Source: Comamonas sp. KCTC 72670
GTDB taxonomy: Bacteria; Myxococcota; Myxococcia; Myxococcales; Myxococcaceae
DNA length: 64,000 nt
Direction: 5' to 3'
NCBI GenBank assembly: GCA_014656495.1
Contig: BNCN01000001.1
Span: 248,001-312,000 of the forward strand
The notes beneath the pieces were generated by a model. The model had not been told where the DNA came from. It made no database searches and was given only the letters and a program-made list of their open reading frames with translations. The position numbers were made by a program, and so were the translations under genes. This document shows positions 15,421 to 25,045 of this stretch, piece by piece (the first letter of the stretch is position 1; every line of letters begins with the position of its first letter).

Positions 15421-17568
15421 ATGCCCGGATACAGAATCGCGTTGCTCGGGGTGCTCGGCGCCGGCGCAGTGCTGGCGGCCCCCGCCCCCTCGAATCCGCT
15501 GCTGGAGCCCTGGCAGGGCCCCCACGGAGGCGTGCCCCCTTTCGACCGCGTGAAGGTCGAACAGTTCCGGCCCGCCTTCGACGCCGCGATGGCGTCCTCC
15601 CGGCGCGAAGTCACCGCCATCGCGAACGCGAAGGCGCCGCCCACCTTCGAGAACACCATCGCCGCGCTCGAGGACGCGGGGCGCGACTTCACCCGCGTCT
15701 ACGAGGTCTACAACGCATGGTCGAACCTGATGAACACGCCGGAGTTCCAAGCGGTGGAGCGGGAGCTGTCACCCCGGCTGGCGGCCTTCTGGGACGAGAC
15801 GCCACAGAATGAGCGCCTCTTCCACCGCGTCCAGGCCGTCCACGCATCGCCCGAGCGGGCGAAGTGGACGCAGGAGCAGCAGCGGCTCGTGGATTATTAC
15901 CACCGGACCTTCGTGAGCGAGGGCGCCCACCTCGACGCTCCGGGCCGTGAGCGCATGGCGGCGCTGAACCAACGGCTCGCGGCGCTCTACACCACCTTCT
16001 CCCAGAACGTGATGGGCGATGAGGCCGAAGGCGTGGTGCTCGAAAGCGAGGAGGACCTGGCGGGGCTGCCCGAGCCCTTGAGGCGGGCCGCGGCCTCCGA
16101 GGCACAAGCGCGCGGCTTGGAGGGCCGGTGGGTCGTGGCCAATACCCGGTCGGCGGTGGCGGACTTCCTCACGTTCTCCGACCGGCGCGCGCTGCGCGAG
16201 AAGGTCTGGCGCAACTACGACAGCCGGGGCCAGCGCGGCAACGCACGTGACAATCAAGGCCTCATCGCGGAGATGCTGGCCCTCCGCGCGGAGCAGGCAC
16301 GGCTCCTGGGCTACCCCACGTATGCCCACCGGCAGCTGGCGCCCACCATGCTCGAGACGCCCGAGCGCGCCCTGGCGCTCCTGGAGTCGATGTGGACGCC
16401 CGCCGTCACCCGCGTGCGCGAGGAGGTGGCCGACATGCAGGCGCTCGCGGCGCGTGCGGGGCAGCGCGAGAAGCTTCAGCCCTGGGACTACCGCTACTAC
16501 GCGGAGAAGGTGCGCAAGGCGAAGTACGACCTGGATGAGAGCGAGGTGAAGCCGTACCTGCAGCTCGACGCCCTACGGGAAGGCATGTTCTGGATGGCGG
16601 GTGAGCTGTTCGGCCTCGGCTTCTCGCCCGCCCGGGGCGTGCCCGTCTACCACCCCGACGTGAGCGTCTTCGAGGTGAAGGACCGCGCCAGCGGCCGGCA
16701 CGTGGGGCTGCTCTACTTCGACCCCTACGCGCGGCAGGGCAAGTACAACGGCGGGCAGACGGACCCGTTCCGCATTCAAGAGCGGTTCCGGGGCACGGCG
16801 ACGCCCATCGTGTCCAACGGCCTGCCCTTCGTGAAGCCCGCGCCCGGGACGCCCGCGCTGCTGGGGTGGCGGGATGCCCAGACGCTCTTCCACGAGTTTG
16901 GCCATGCCTTGCACGGGCTGAGCTCCAACGTGGCCTACCCTTCGCTCGCGGGCACGCGCGTGGTGCGCGACTACGCGGAGTTCCCTGGCAAGCTGTTCGA
17001 GCGCTGGGTGTCGACCCCCGAGGTGCTCGACCGCTTCGCGCGCCACCATGTGACGGGCAAGCCGATGCCCGCCGCGCTCCTGGCGAAAATCCAGAAGGCG
17101 GCGGCCTTCAACCAGGGCTTCCACACGGTCGACTTCCTGACGTCCGCGTGGGTCGAGATGAAGCTCCACCTGGCCGCCGAACCGCCGAAGGACCCGGTGG
17201 CCTTCGAGCAGGCCACATTGAAGCAGTTGGGGGCGCCCGAGGAGGTGGGCATGCGCTTTCGCATGTCCCACTTCGGGCATGTCTTCGCCAGCAACGCCTA
17301 CGCCGCGGGCTACTACCGATACCTGTGGGCGGATGTCCTGGCCGCGGATGCGTATGACGCGTTCGCCGGCAAGACGCGGCCCCAGGTCCTCCAGGCCGCG
17401 AACCGTCTGCGGCGGCACGTGCTCTCCGTGGGCAACACCGTCGACCCCTTCGAAGGCTACCGCGCCTTCCGGGGCCGGGACGCCGACGCGGGCGCGCTGC
17501 TGCGCGAGCGAGGCTTTTCCGGGACGAAACCCGCCGAGCCAGCTCCGTCAAAACCCGTAGCACGATGA
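15421..17568 (+). CDS. M3 family zinc metallopeptidase (peptidyl-dipeptidase Dcp-like), exported
   Basis: The ATG at 15421 encodes 715 residues. A signal peptide (about residues 1-20, ending VLAAPAP) suggests export. The length and sequence match the M3A peptidases (Dcp/oligopeptidase A): an N-terminal helical half (TFENTIAALEDAG) and the zinc site HEFGH at residues 491-495 within TLFHEFGHALHGL. The third zinc ligand Glu is expected about 25-30 residues later in RDYAEFPGKLFERW. The enzyme should cleave short peptides in the periplasm. It is divergent from an Lrp/AsnC regulator, which suggests amino-acid-responsive control. Confidence 0.93.
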   Translation: MPGYRIALLGVLGAGAVLAAPAPSNPLLEPWQGPHGGVPPFDRVKVEQFRPAFDAAMASSRREVTAIANAKAPPTFENTIAALEDAGRDFTRVYEVYNAWSNLMNTPEFQAVERELSPRLAAFWDETPQNERLFHRVQAVHASPERAKWTQEQQRLVDYYHRTFVSEGAHLDAPGRERMAALNQRLAALYTTFSQNVMGDEAEGVVLESEEDLAGLPEPLRRAAASEAQARGLEGRWVVANTRSAVADFLTFSDRRALREKVWRNYDSRGQRGNARDNQGLIAEMLALRAEQARLLGYPTYAHRQLAPTMLETPERALALLESMWTPAVTRVREEVADMQALAARAGQREKLQPWDYRYYAEKVRKAKYDLDESEVKPYLQLDALREGMFWMAGELFGLGFSPARGVPVYHPDVSVFEVKDRASGRHVGLLYFDPYARQGKYNGGQTDPFRIQERFRGTATPIVSNGLPFVKPAPGTPALLGWRDAQTLFHEFGHALHGLSSNVAYPSLAGTRVVRDYAEFPGKLFERWVSTPEVLDRFARHHVTGKPMPAALLAKIQKAAAFNQGFHTVDFLTSAWVEMKLHLAAEPPKDPVAFEQATLKQLGAPEEVGMRFRMSHFGHVFASNAYAAGYYRYLWADVLAADAYDAFAGKTRPQVLQAANRLRRHVLSVGNTVDPFEGYRAFRGRDADAGALLRERGFSGTKPAEPAPSKPVAR

Positions 17569-17694
17569 GACAGGGTGCGGGCCGACCTCCACCTCCGCCC
17601 CGAGGGAAGCACGCAGACGGGTCGCTCGCGACAATGTGTATCGCCCCCGGACGACGCACCGCGCAACCGGGCTCCGTACGAGGGAAATCAACGC

Positions 17695-17720
17695 ATTGCG
17701 TTGCGAATTCTTGACGCAAT
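17695..17720. promoter_or_regulatory. Inverted repeat upstream of lipase operon
   Basis: The arms ATTGCGT and ACGCAAT are perfect reverse complements separated by 12 bases (TGCGAATTCTTG). They lie about 145 bases before the lipase start in a 296-base leader region that otherwise shows no gene. An operator role is plausible. The centre-to-centre distance of about 19 bases is close to two helical turns. Confidence 0.45.
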
Positions 17721-17831
17721 ACGACAAGGCCATGTGACACCCGGCCTCGCTTGTTTTTCCCATAATGCGGGAGGTGTCTTGATCTTCGTCTGTGATTGGC
17801 CTACGCCGTTGACTCGCGGGTCAATCCGTAA

Positions 17832-18791
<960 letters not shown>

Positions 18792-18813
18792 AGGCCGTTC
18801 ACGAAGGAGCGCC

Positions 18814-19854
18814 ATGAAGAGCCGCGCCGTCATTCCCGTCGCCGCCCTGTGCGCCCTGCTGGGTGCCGGCGTCTTCTCATGGTGGAAGGCCCGGGCGACG
18901 CCCCCGCCGCCCGGGCCCGCTGTCACAACCGCGTCCCCAACGTCCGCGCCCCCGCCCCGGAGCGGCGTGGCCGTCCCACGAACACCGCCCCCCGCACCAG
19001 GCGCGGTGGACGCCGAAGCCCCGTTGCCCCCCATGCCCCACTCGCTCCAGGACACGGAGGAGGACGGCGCGGTGCGGGTGGATGCCTCGGGCCATCTGGT
19101 GGTGACCCCGGACCTCCGCCGCCTGTTCGACTACTACCTGTCCGCCACGGGCGAGGAGGACCTGTCCGTCATCCGCGCGCGCATCCTCGCCTCGCTGCGG
19201 GCGAAGGACCTGCCGGCCTCCGCGATGGACGAAGCCGTGCGGCTGCTGGACGACTACCTCGCGTACCGTGACGCGGCCCGCACCTTCGCGGCGAACCAGC
19301 GCGGCGCGGAGCAGGACCTCGGCGCGAGGTTGGAGTCCTTGAAGGAGCTGCGCCGTGAACACCTGGGCCCCTGGGCCGACGGCCTCTTCGGCGAGGAGGA
19401 GCAGGTTGACGCGGTGGCCGTGGAGCGGATGAAGCTGGAGAAGGACACCGCGCTGACGCCCGAGGAGCGCGCACGCCGCCTCGCCGAGCTGGACGACAAG
19501 CTCCCCGACACCTACCGCGCAAGCCGCGACGAGGCCCTGCGTCCGCTCCAACAGCAGGCCGTGGAGCGCGAGCTGCAGGAGTCCGGCGCGACGGCCGAGG
19601 ACCTGCGCCAGCACCGGCTGGCCACCGTGGGCCCGGAGGCCACCGAGCGCCTGGAGGCCATGGACCGCGAGGAGGCCGACTGGAAACGGCGGCTCACGGA
19701 CTTCCGCGCGCGGCGCGAGGCCCTGCGCCAGTCGGAGCAGGACCCCACGGCCCGGCAGGCCGCGGTGCAGCGGCTGCTGTTCGACACCTTCAGCCCGGAA
19801 GAGCGCCTGCGGGTGGAGGCCCTGGACGCCATCGACGCGGCGAACGCGCCCTGA
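18814..19854 (+). CDS. lifO: Lipase-specific foldase (Lif/LifO chaperone)
   Basis: The 346-residue protein has one N-terminal membrane helix (about residues 5-23), a Pro/Ala-rich spacer (28-75) and an all-helical periplasmic domain. The steric-chaperone signature RRLFDYYLSATGEE is at residues 102-115, matching the RxxFDY[FC]LSAxGE motif essential in this family. The gene has a good GGAG site and lies 22 bases after the lipase gene, the conserved operon arrangement. It would stay anchored in the inner membrane and fold the lipase before its export across the outer membrane. The call is very secure. Confidence 0.95.
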   Translation: MKSRAVIPVAALCALLGAGVFSWWKARATPPPPGPAVTTASPTSAPPPRSGVAVPRTPPPAPGAVDAEAPLPPMPHSLQDTEEDGAVRVDASGHLVVTPDLRRLFDYYLSATGEEDLSVIRARILASLRAKDLPASAMDEAVRLLDDYLAYRDAARTFAANQRGAEQDLGARLESLKELRREHLGPWADGLFGEEEQVDAVAVERMKLEKDTALTPEERARRLAELDDKLPDTYRASRDEALRPLQQQAVERELQESGATAEDLRQHRLATVGPEATERLEAMDREEADWKRRLTDFRARREALRQSEQDPTARQAAVQRLLFDTFSPEERLRVEALDAIDAANAP

Positions 19855-19857
19855 GCG

Positions 19858-20652
19858 TCACAGCGCCGGGTAGTCCACGTAGCCCTGGGGCCCGGGCGTG
19901 TAGAAGCTCTGGAATTGAGGCGCCGCGAGCTCGGCGCCGCGCTGCATGCGAGACACCAGGTCCGGGTTGGCGATGAAGGGCCGGCCGAAGGAGACGAGGT
20001 CGGCCCGCCCCGCCTCGAGCGCCACCTGCGCGCTGTCCCGCGTGAAACCGCCGTTGAGGATGATGGGCCCGCCGAAGCCGTCCCGGATGACGCGCGCCGT
20101 CTCCGCGAAGCCCTCGTGGGGGTTCGACATCACGTGCACGTAGAGGAGCCCTTTCAAGGACGGCGCCAGCGCCGCGTACTGCGCCGTCACCGCGTCGTGC
20201 GGCGGGAGGTCGTTGAACGTGTTGTAGGGCGACAGCCGGATGCCCACGCGCTCGGCGCCGATGGCTTCCGCGCTGGCCTGGGCCACCTCGGCGACGAAGC
20301 GCGCCCGGTTCTCGGCACTGCCGCCATAGGCGTCCGCGCGGCGGTTGGTGTGCGGGTGGAGGAACTGCTCCAGCAGGTACCCGTTCGCGCCATGGAGCTC
20401 GATGGCGTCAAACCCCGCGTCCATGGCGTTGCGAGCCGCCCGGACGAACTCCTCACGCGTCTCCCGCAGGCCCTCGGCGCTCAGCGCCTCCGGCTCCGGG
20501 TAGGGCCGCAGGCCCTCCTGGTCGGTGTGGATCTGCCCCTCGGCGCGGATGGCGCTGGGGGCGACCGCGCGAGCGCCCCCAGGCAGGTTGTGCGGATGCG
20601 CGATGCGGCCCACGTGCATCAACTGGGCGACGATGCGGCCTCCCGCGGCGTG
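19858..20652 (-). pseudogene. Old Yellow Enzyme-type ene-reductase, 5'-truncated
   Basis: From about residue HAAGGRIVAQLMHVGRI onward this is a clear NADH:flavin oxidoreductase of the OYE family, including ELHGANGYLLEQFL with the catalytic His/Asn type motif, RLSPY and FGRPFIANPDL. The family normally has about 100 further residues before this point (start of the TIM barrel, FMN-binding PNR..MAP region), and these are absent. Upstream of about 20652 the frame runs into sequence that encodes a LysR-type regulator on the other strand. The open frame continues to 20796, but with antisense sequence, so the enzyme is very unlikely to be functional. Confidence 0.85.
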
Positions 20653-21387
20653 ACGCTCACCGACATCGGCGCGAGCTACCTGCGGGAAGTCGCGCCCGCC
20701 ATCACCGCGCTGCGGGACGCCGAGGCCCTGGTCGGCGAGCTCCAATCCCATCCGAGCGGGCGGCTCCGGATGACGACGCCCTTCGAGCTCGGGCAAAGCG
20801 CACTCGGGGATGTGCTGTCGGACTACGCGTCCCGCTACCCCGAGGTGCGCGTCGAAGCGGACTGCACGGACCGGCGGGTGAATCTGGTCGAGGAAGGCTA
20901 CGACCTGGCCGTGCGCATCGGCCCCATGGATGACTCACGCCTCGTCGCCCGCAAGCTCGGCGAGCCGCACCGGGTGGGCGTCTTCGCGAGCCCTGGCTAC
21001 CTCCAGCGCCATGGCGTCCCCGCACGGCCACCTGAGCTGGTGAAGCACCGCTGCCTGGCGATGGCCGGACAGCTCACTCCCACCACCTGGACGTTCCAAG
21101 GGGCCCGGCGCGCGGCCTCGGTCAGCATCGCGCCCTGCATCTCGGTCAACAGCTTCCGGGTGCTGGTCGCCCTGGCCAAGGCGGACCAGGGCCTCGTCCG
21201 CATGCCGAGGATTCACGCCACGGCGGCGCTTTCAGAGGGCACGCTCGTCGAGGTGCTCCAGCGCTTCGCCCCGCCGCCCCAGCCGCTCTACGCCGTCTAT
21301 CCGAGCGCCCGGAATGTCTCGCCCGCCGTGCGCGCCATGCTTCAACTCCTCACGGACTACTTCAAGCAGCCGCCCTGGTCACCGTAG
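20641..21387 (+). pseudogene. LysR-type regulator, lacking its DNA-binding domain
   Basis: The region from GVTLTDIGASYL onward matches the last part of a LysR wHTH domain, the linker helix and the complete substrate-binding domain (PSGRLRMTTPFELG, DLAVRIG, GVFASPGYL). The first 45-55 residues that form the helix-turn-helix are missing. At the break point the sequence changes into an ene-reductase gene on the opposite strand. In-frame ATG 20596 or GTG 20614 could still start a 260-residue protein, but it could not bind DNA as LysR proteins do. Full-length relatives are commonly divergent from oxidoreductase genes, which fits a shared deletion. Confidence 0.82.
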
Positions 21388-21398
21388 GTGAGCGCTGC

Positions 21399-21791
21399 TC
21401 ACTTGCCGGGGAAGGTGTCGTACTTGATGAGCGCGTCCGTCACTTCGTAGTAATCCGCCTTGCTGCCCAGGTAGATGTGCGCCTTCTCCCGGATGCCGGT
21501 GGGTGTGTCGAGCGAACCGGCACAGACCGACATCTTCGGAGCCGGCGCTTCGTCGAACAGCACGCTGGAGCCGCACTCCCCACAAAAGCCACGCCGCACG
21601 GTGGGGGACACCGCGTGCCACTTGAGCCCGCGCTCCTCGGTGAGGCGGAAACCCTCGCGGTCCACCGCCGCGTAGGCCCCGGCGTGCCCGTGCCATTTCC
21701 GGCACTTCGAGCAGTGGCAGTACGTCACCGCCGTCAGGGGTGCACTCACCTCATAACGAACCGCACCGCAAAAGCAGCCACCCGTGTTCAT
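21399..21791 (-). CDS. GFA family zinc-binding protein
   Basis: This 130-residue protein has the zinc-ligand pattern of the GFA (glutathione-dependent formaldehyde-activating enzyme-like) family: GGCFCGAV with Cys6/Cys8, YCHCSKC with Cys25/27/30, and FCGECGSS with Cys70/73. Most members are uncharacterised small cytoplasmic enzymes or binding proteins, and formaldehyde-glutathione activity should not be assumed. The length is normal for a single-domain member. The gene is convergent with the LysR remnant, with eleven bases between them. Family call secure, function open. Confidence 0.9.
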   Translation of the reverse strand: MNTGGCFCGAVRYEVSAPLTAVTYCHCSKCRKWHGHAGAYAAVDREGFRLTEERGLKWHAVSPTVRRGFCGECGSSVLFDEAPAPKMSVCAGSLDTPTGIREKAHIYLGSKADYYEVTDALIKYDTFPGK

Positions 21792-21827
21792 GCGTCGGTT
21801 CTACACGGATGCGCGCTCGGCGTGGGC

Positions 21828-22439
21828 TCAATCGTCGTCGTCGTCATCGTCGACATCGACGTCCCCACCCAACAAGCCGTCGGCCCTCGCGGGCGTCGGG
21901 ATGTTGAAGGTGCACGTCAACTCACTGCCATCCGCGAAATGATAGACGTAGTGGCCTGCGGCGAAGTCGCCGGTCACCTCGGCCAGCGTCACCGACCCCG
22001 CCAGCGGCACGCCTGACGCTTCGGGATAACCCGAGCCCGTGAACCCGCGGGTTCCCACGATCCCATCCCACTCCAACACCAGCGACGTCGATTCGGGCAC
22101 CAGCCGCGCCCCACCATTGCCGACAAGGAGGACGGTCACCGGCCCGTTGGAAACCTTGGCGTTATCCACCAGCCGCACGAACGCGCCAAAGTCGGTCAGG
22201 CCCGCGTCTCCATTCGGGATGTAGCGCAAGTTGAGCTGAACGGTTCGATTCCCGAGGCTGCCGGAGAGCCGCCGCTCCAGCCGGGAAGACTCAACATCAA
22301 TGGGCCAGTTCACACGCGCCCCCAGATGCGTGCCTCGGCACTCCCCCGTGGGGTCGGTACCACACGCCGTGGTGAGCAGGGCACTCGCAATGACGGGAAG
22401 AACCGCACGCGGAAGCACGGAGGGCATGTCTGCCATCAT
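21828..22439 (-). CDS. Putative lipoprotein with poly-aspartate tail
   Basis: The signal region has a lipobox LLTTAC followed by Gly, so the mature protein is lipid-anchored. Several Met codons lie in frame (22439, 22436 and 22427), and none has a strong ribosome binding site, so the start is uncertain. The roughly 165-residue body has no recognised domain; it contains one early Cys (GECRG) and one late Cys (LTCTF). The protein ends in DVDVDDDDDDD, encoded by a run of GAC/GAT codons. The gene is divergent from the sensor kinase gene, almost touching it. No function is assigned. Confidence 0.65.
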   Translation of the reverse strand: MMADMPSVLPRAVLPVIASALLTTACGTDPTGECRGTHLGARVNWPIDVESSRLERRLSGSLGNRTVQLNLRYIPNGDAGLTDFGAFVRLVDNAKVSNGPVTVLLVGNGGARLVPESTSLVLEWDGIVGTRGFTGSGYPEASGVPLAGSVTLAEVTGDFAAGHYVYHFADGSELTCTFNIPTPARADGLLGGDVDVDDDDDDD

Positions 22440-22441
22440 AG

Positions 22442-23407
22442 ATGCGCCTGCCAACCCTTGTCGCGAACGGTTCGTCCCCGCCGTGGGTGCCCATCACCGT
22501 GATGTGCCTGCGGCTGGCCGAACGGGTTCCCCTGACGCGCGCCCGGCTGCGCTCCACCCTGGGCTGTCACGCGGGCGCGCTGGCTCTGGTCGTGCTCGGG
22601 AGCGCCGTCTTCGTCGTGCTGACCCAGGACCTCATCGGCTGGTATGGGCAGCTGCCTCACCTGCGGGAGGTTCTCGCGCAGAGCGTGGTCAACAACCTGC
22701 TGCCCTCCATCCTGCTGACCGCTGGCGCGCATGCGCTGGGGCTCGCGCGGCGCGCCCAGGTGCGTCAGCGCCGCGCGGACCAACTCCAGACACAGCTCGC
22801 CGAGGCCCGGCTCCAGGCGCTCGCGTCCCAGCTCCGGCCGCATTTCCTGTTCAACGCGCTCAACGCCGTGGCGACCCTGGTGCATTCGGATCCGGACGCG
22901 GCCGAGCGGATGCTCGCGCGGCTGGGAGACCTCTTGCGGCACAGCCTGGACTCCCACGGCCGCCAGGAGGTGACGCTGCGCGAGGAGTTGGAGGCATTGG
23001 CGCCCTACCTCGACATCGAGCGGACGCGCTTCGGCCCCCGGCTGGAGGTGGACTGGAAGCTGGCCCCGGAGGTGATGGACGCGCGCGTTCCGTTCCTCGC
23101 GCTCCAACCCCTGGTGGAGAACGCCATCCGGCATGGCCTCGCACCGCGCGCGGGGCCCGGCCGGATTGAAATCTCCGCCGAGCGCGAGGGCGACGCGCTG
23201 CACCTGCACGTGCGGGACAACGGCGTTGGACCTCCCGCCCGGGGCCCCGCCCGTGGCGGCGGCGTGGGGCTGACCAACCTGCGCGCCCGGCTGGCCACGC
23301 TCTATGGGCCCCGCGCCGCGCTGGAGCTGAAGTCCGCGACGCCGCGTGGCGCCGTGGCCGAACTGCGCGTGCCGTGGGTCCGCGCCACGAGCAGCGAGGC
23401 CGCATGA
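22442..23407 (+). CDS. LytS/YehU-type sensor histidine kinase
   Basis: The protein has up to 321 residues; the start could also be GTG 22487 or ATG 22502. Two membrane helices (about 43-62 and 82-100) are followed by the His_kinase domain of the LytS family. The phospho-accepting His134 lies in LRPHFLFNALN, and a GHKL ATPase domain has the N-box LVENAIRHG and the G-box DNGVG and GVGLTNLRARL. There is no extracellular sensory domain of any size, so it may sense within the membrane or bind a partner. A response regulator gene follows 73 bases downstream, making a two-component pair. Confidence 0.9.
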   Translation: MRLPTLVANGSSPPWVPITVMCLRLAERVPLTRARLRSTLGCHAGALALVVLGSAVFVVLTQDLIGWYGQLPHLREVLAQSVVNNLLPSILLTAGAHALGLARRAQVRQRRADQLQTQLAEARLQALASQLRPHFLFNALNAVATLVHSDPDAAERMLARLGDLLRHSLDSHGRQEVTLREELEALAPYLDIERTRFGPRLEVDWKLAPEVMDARVPFLALQPLVENAIRHGLAPRAGPGRIEISAEREGDALHLHVRDNGVGPPARGPARGGGVGLTNLRARLATLYGPRAALELKSATPRGAVAELRVPWVRATSSEAA

Positions 23408-23480
23408 GCCGCGCCGCTTCCGCCCCCTCCTCCGCCGGCGGCACCCGGAGGGACGCCCTGAATCCCAGCGAGGCCCCTCG

Positions 23481-23993
23481 GTGAACGCCGGAATCCAGAG
23501 CCCGCCCCCGATGAAGGTCCTGGTGGCGGATGACGAGCCCCTGGCCCGGCAGCGCCTGCGCACGCTGCTGGCCGCCGAACCGAACGTGGAGCTGGTGGCC
23601 GAGGCCGAGAGTGGCGCGGACACCGTGCGACGGGTGCTCGCCCTGAGCCCGGACGTGCTCCTCCTGGACGTCGAGATGCCCGCCGGGGGTGGCTTCGAGG
23701 TGCTGCGCGCCGTGCCTCCGGAGTCACTGCCCGTGGTGGTCTTCGTCACCGCCTGGCAGTGCTACGCCCTGCAAGCCTTCGAGGCCCAGGCGTTGGACTT
23801 CCTGCTCAAGCCCTATGACAAGGAGCGCTTCCGCGCCGCGCTCGCCCGCGTGCGCGAGCTGGAGCCGCTGTCCCAGCGCGAGTACCTGCTCCTCCTCGGC
23901 GCCGAGGGCACGGCGGTGCGCACCGGCCGCAGCCACCGCGCCCGTGTCGAGGCCGCGATGGGGCTCATCCCCGAGGGGGCGGGCTCACGATGA
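23481..23993 (+). CDS. LytTR/AlgR-type response regulator receiver without output domain
   Basis: I favour GTG 23481 (GAGG eight bases upstream); ATG 23511 is an alternative. The receiver domain is complete: acidic pair ADDEP, phospho-acceptor Asp63 in LLLDVEMP, switch Thr in VFVTAW and Lys in LLKPYDKERF. Partners of LytS-type kinases normally add a LytTR DNA-binding domain of about 100 residues. Here only about 40 residues (EYLLLLGAEGTAVRTG) follow the receiver before the stop, so it seems to be a stand-alone receiver or a truncated regulator. It is co-directional with the kinase gene. Confidence 0.85.
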   Translation: MNAGIQSPPPMKVLVADDEPLARQRLRTLLAAEPNVELVAEAESGADTVRRVLALSPDVLLLDVEMPAGGGFEVLRAVPPESLPVVVFVTAWQCYALQAFEAQALDFLLKPYDKERFRAALARVRELEPLSQREYLLLLGAEGTAVRTGRSHRARVEAAMGLIPEGAGSR

Positions 23994-24051
23994 GCCGCGC
24001 GCCGGGACTCCACCGTGAGCCCCGGCGCGAATCCTGAGATACTGGCCCCGT

Positions 24052-24513
24052 ATGAGAATCTGGGTCGATGCCGATGCCTGTCCGGGCCCTGCCCGCGACA
24101 TCCTCCTGCGGGCTGGCCAGCGCGTGAAGGTGCACACCGTCTTCGTGGCCAACCACGCGCTCTCGCTGCCACGCCTGGCCTACGTCTCCACCGTGCAGGT
24201 GGGCGCGGGGCTCGACGTGGCGGACCAGCACATCGCGAAGGAGGCCCAGCCCGGGGACCTGGCCATCACCCAGGACATCCCCCTGGCCGCGCTGCTGGTG
24301 CCCAAGGGCGTGGTCGTGCTGGACGCGCGCGGCGAGCTCTTCACCGAGGAGAACGTCGCCGAGCGGCTCTCGGTCCGGAACTTCATGCAGGAGCTGCGTG
24401 AGAGCGGCGTGACGACCGGCGGGCCGGACGGTTACTCGGCGCAGGACCGGCAGCAGTTCGCCGCCGCCCTGGACCGGGAGCTGTCCCGGCTCGTCAAGGC
24501 GGAGCCGAGGTAA
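24052..24513 (+). CDS. YaiI/YqxD family protein (UPF0178)
   Basis: This 153-residue protein matches the UPF0178/DUF188 family over its full length. It starts MRIWVDADACPGPARDIL and continues with VANHALSLP, DQHIAKEA, GDLAITQDIPLA and the tail DRQQFAAALDRELSRL. The fold is PIN-like, with conserved acidic residues (Asp6, Asp8, Asp75-type in TQD) that could hold metal, so a nuclease-like role has been suggested. No activity is firmly established for the family. It is cytoplasmic with no signal peptide. The family call is very secure. Confidence 0.93.
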   Translation: MRIWVDADACPGPARDILLRAGQRVKVHTVFVANHALSLPRLAYVSTVQVGAGLDVADQHIAKEAQPGDLAITQDIPLAALLVPKGVVVLDARGELFTEENVAERLSVRNFMQELRESGVTTGGPDGYSAQDRQQFAAALDRELSRLVKAEPR

Positions 24514-24557
24514 AATTCGTACAAGTCGGCGGGCCTCGGAGAGGGCATCTTCCTCGC

Positions 24558-25034
24558 ATGAACGAGAAAGCGCCCTCCTCCGAAACGAAGTCCTCCGAAG
24601 CCCCCCAGCTCGCCTTCGCGCTGGTGGTGAGAGACGCCCCCGCGGCGCTCGCCTTCTACACGCGGGCCTTCGGCGCGCGGGAGAAGTACCGCCTGACCGA
24701 GCCGTCCGGCCGGGTGGGTCACGCGGAGATGAGCCTGGGCGGCGTGACGCTGATGCTCGCGGACGAGTACCCGGAGTACGGCATCACCGGTCCGCAGACG
24801 CAGGGGGGCACGACCTGCTCCCTGAACCTCCGCGTCGAGGACGTGGACGTGGCCGCCCAGCGCGCCCTGGACGCGGGCGCCACCCTGGAGCGCCCCATCA
24901 AGAACGAGTTCTACGGCGACCGCGCGGCGCACCTGCGAGATCCGTTCGGCCACCGCTGGGCCCTCAACGCCCGCATCGAGGACGTCTCCCCCGAGGAGAT
25001 GCAGCGCCGCTTCACGGAGATGCTCAAGGGCTGA
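24558..25034 (+). CDS. VOC family protein (glyoxalase/bleomycin-resistance fold)
   Basis: This 158-residue single-domain protein follows the vicinal oxygen chelate fold: two beta-alpha-beta-beta-beta modules, the first starting QLAFALVVRDAPAALAFYTRAFG and the second CSLNLRVEDVDVAAQRA. A typical ending DPFGHRWAL is present. The short variant with G-A-REKYR and MLADEYPE is close to the PhnB-like subgroup. Metal ligands typical of glyoxalase I cannot be assigned with confidence, so the substrate is unknown. It is cytoplasmic. The gene follows the yaiI-like gene by 44 bases and may share its transcript. Confidence 0.85.
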   Translation: MNEKAPSSETKSSEAPQLAFALVVRDAPAALAFYTRAFGAREKYRLTEPSGRVGHAEMSLGGVTLMLADEYPEYGITGPQTQGGTTCSLNLRVEDVDVAAQRALDAGATLERPIKNEFYGDRAAHLRDPFGHRWALNARIEDVSPEEMQRRFTEMLKG

Positions 25035-25045
25035 GCCCCTCCGCG

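Noticed and set aside
23880-24020. A frameshifted LytTR domain after the response regulator
   Set aside because: I looked at the other frames after the receiver and saw no LytTR-like residues before the next gene starts at 24052.
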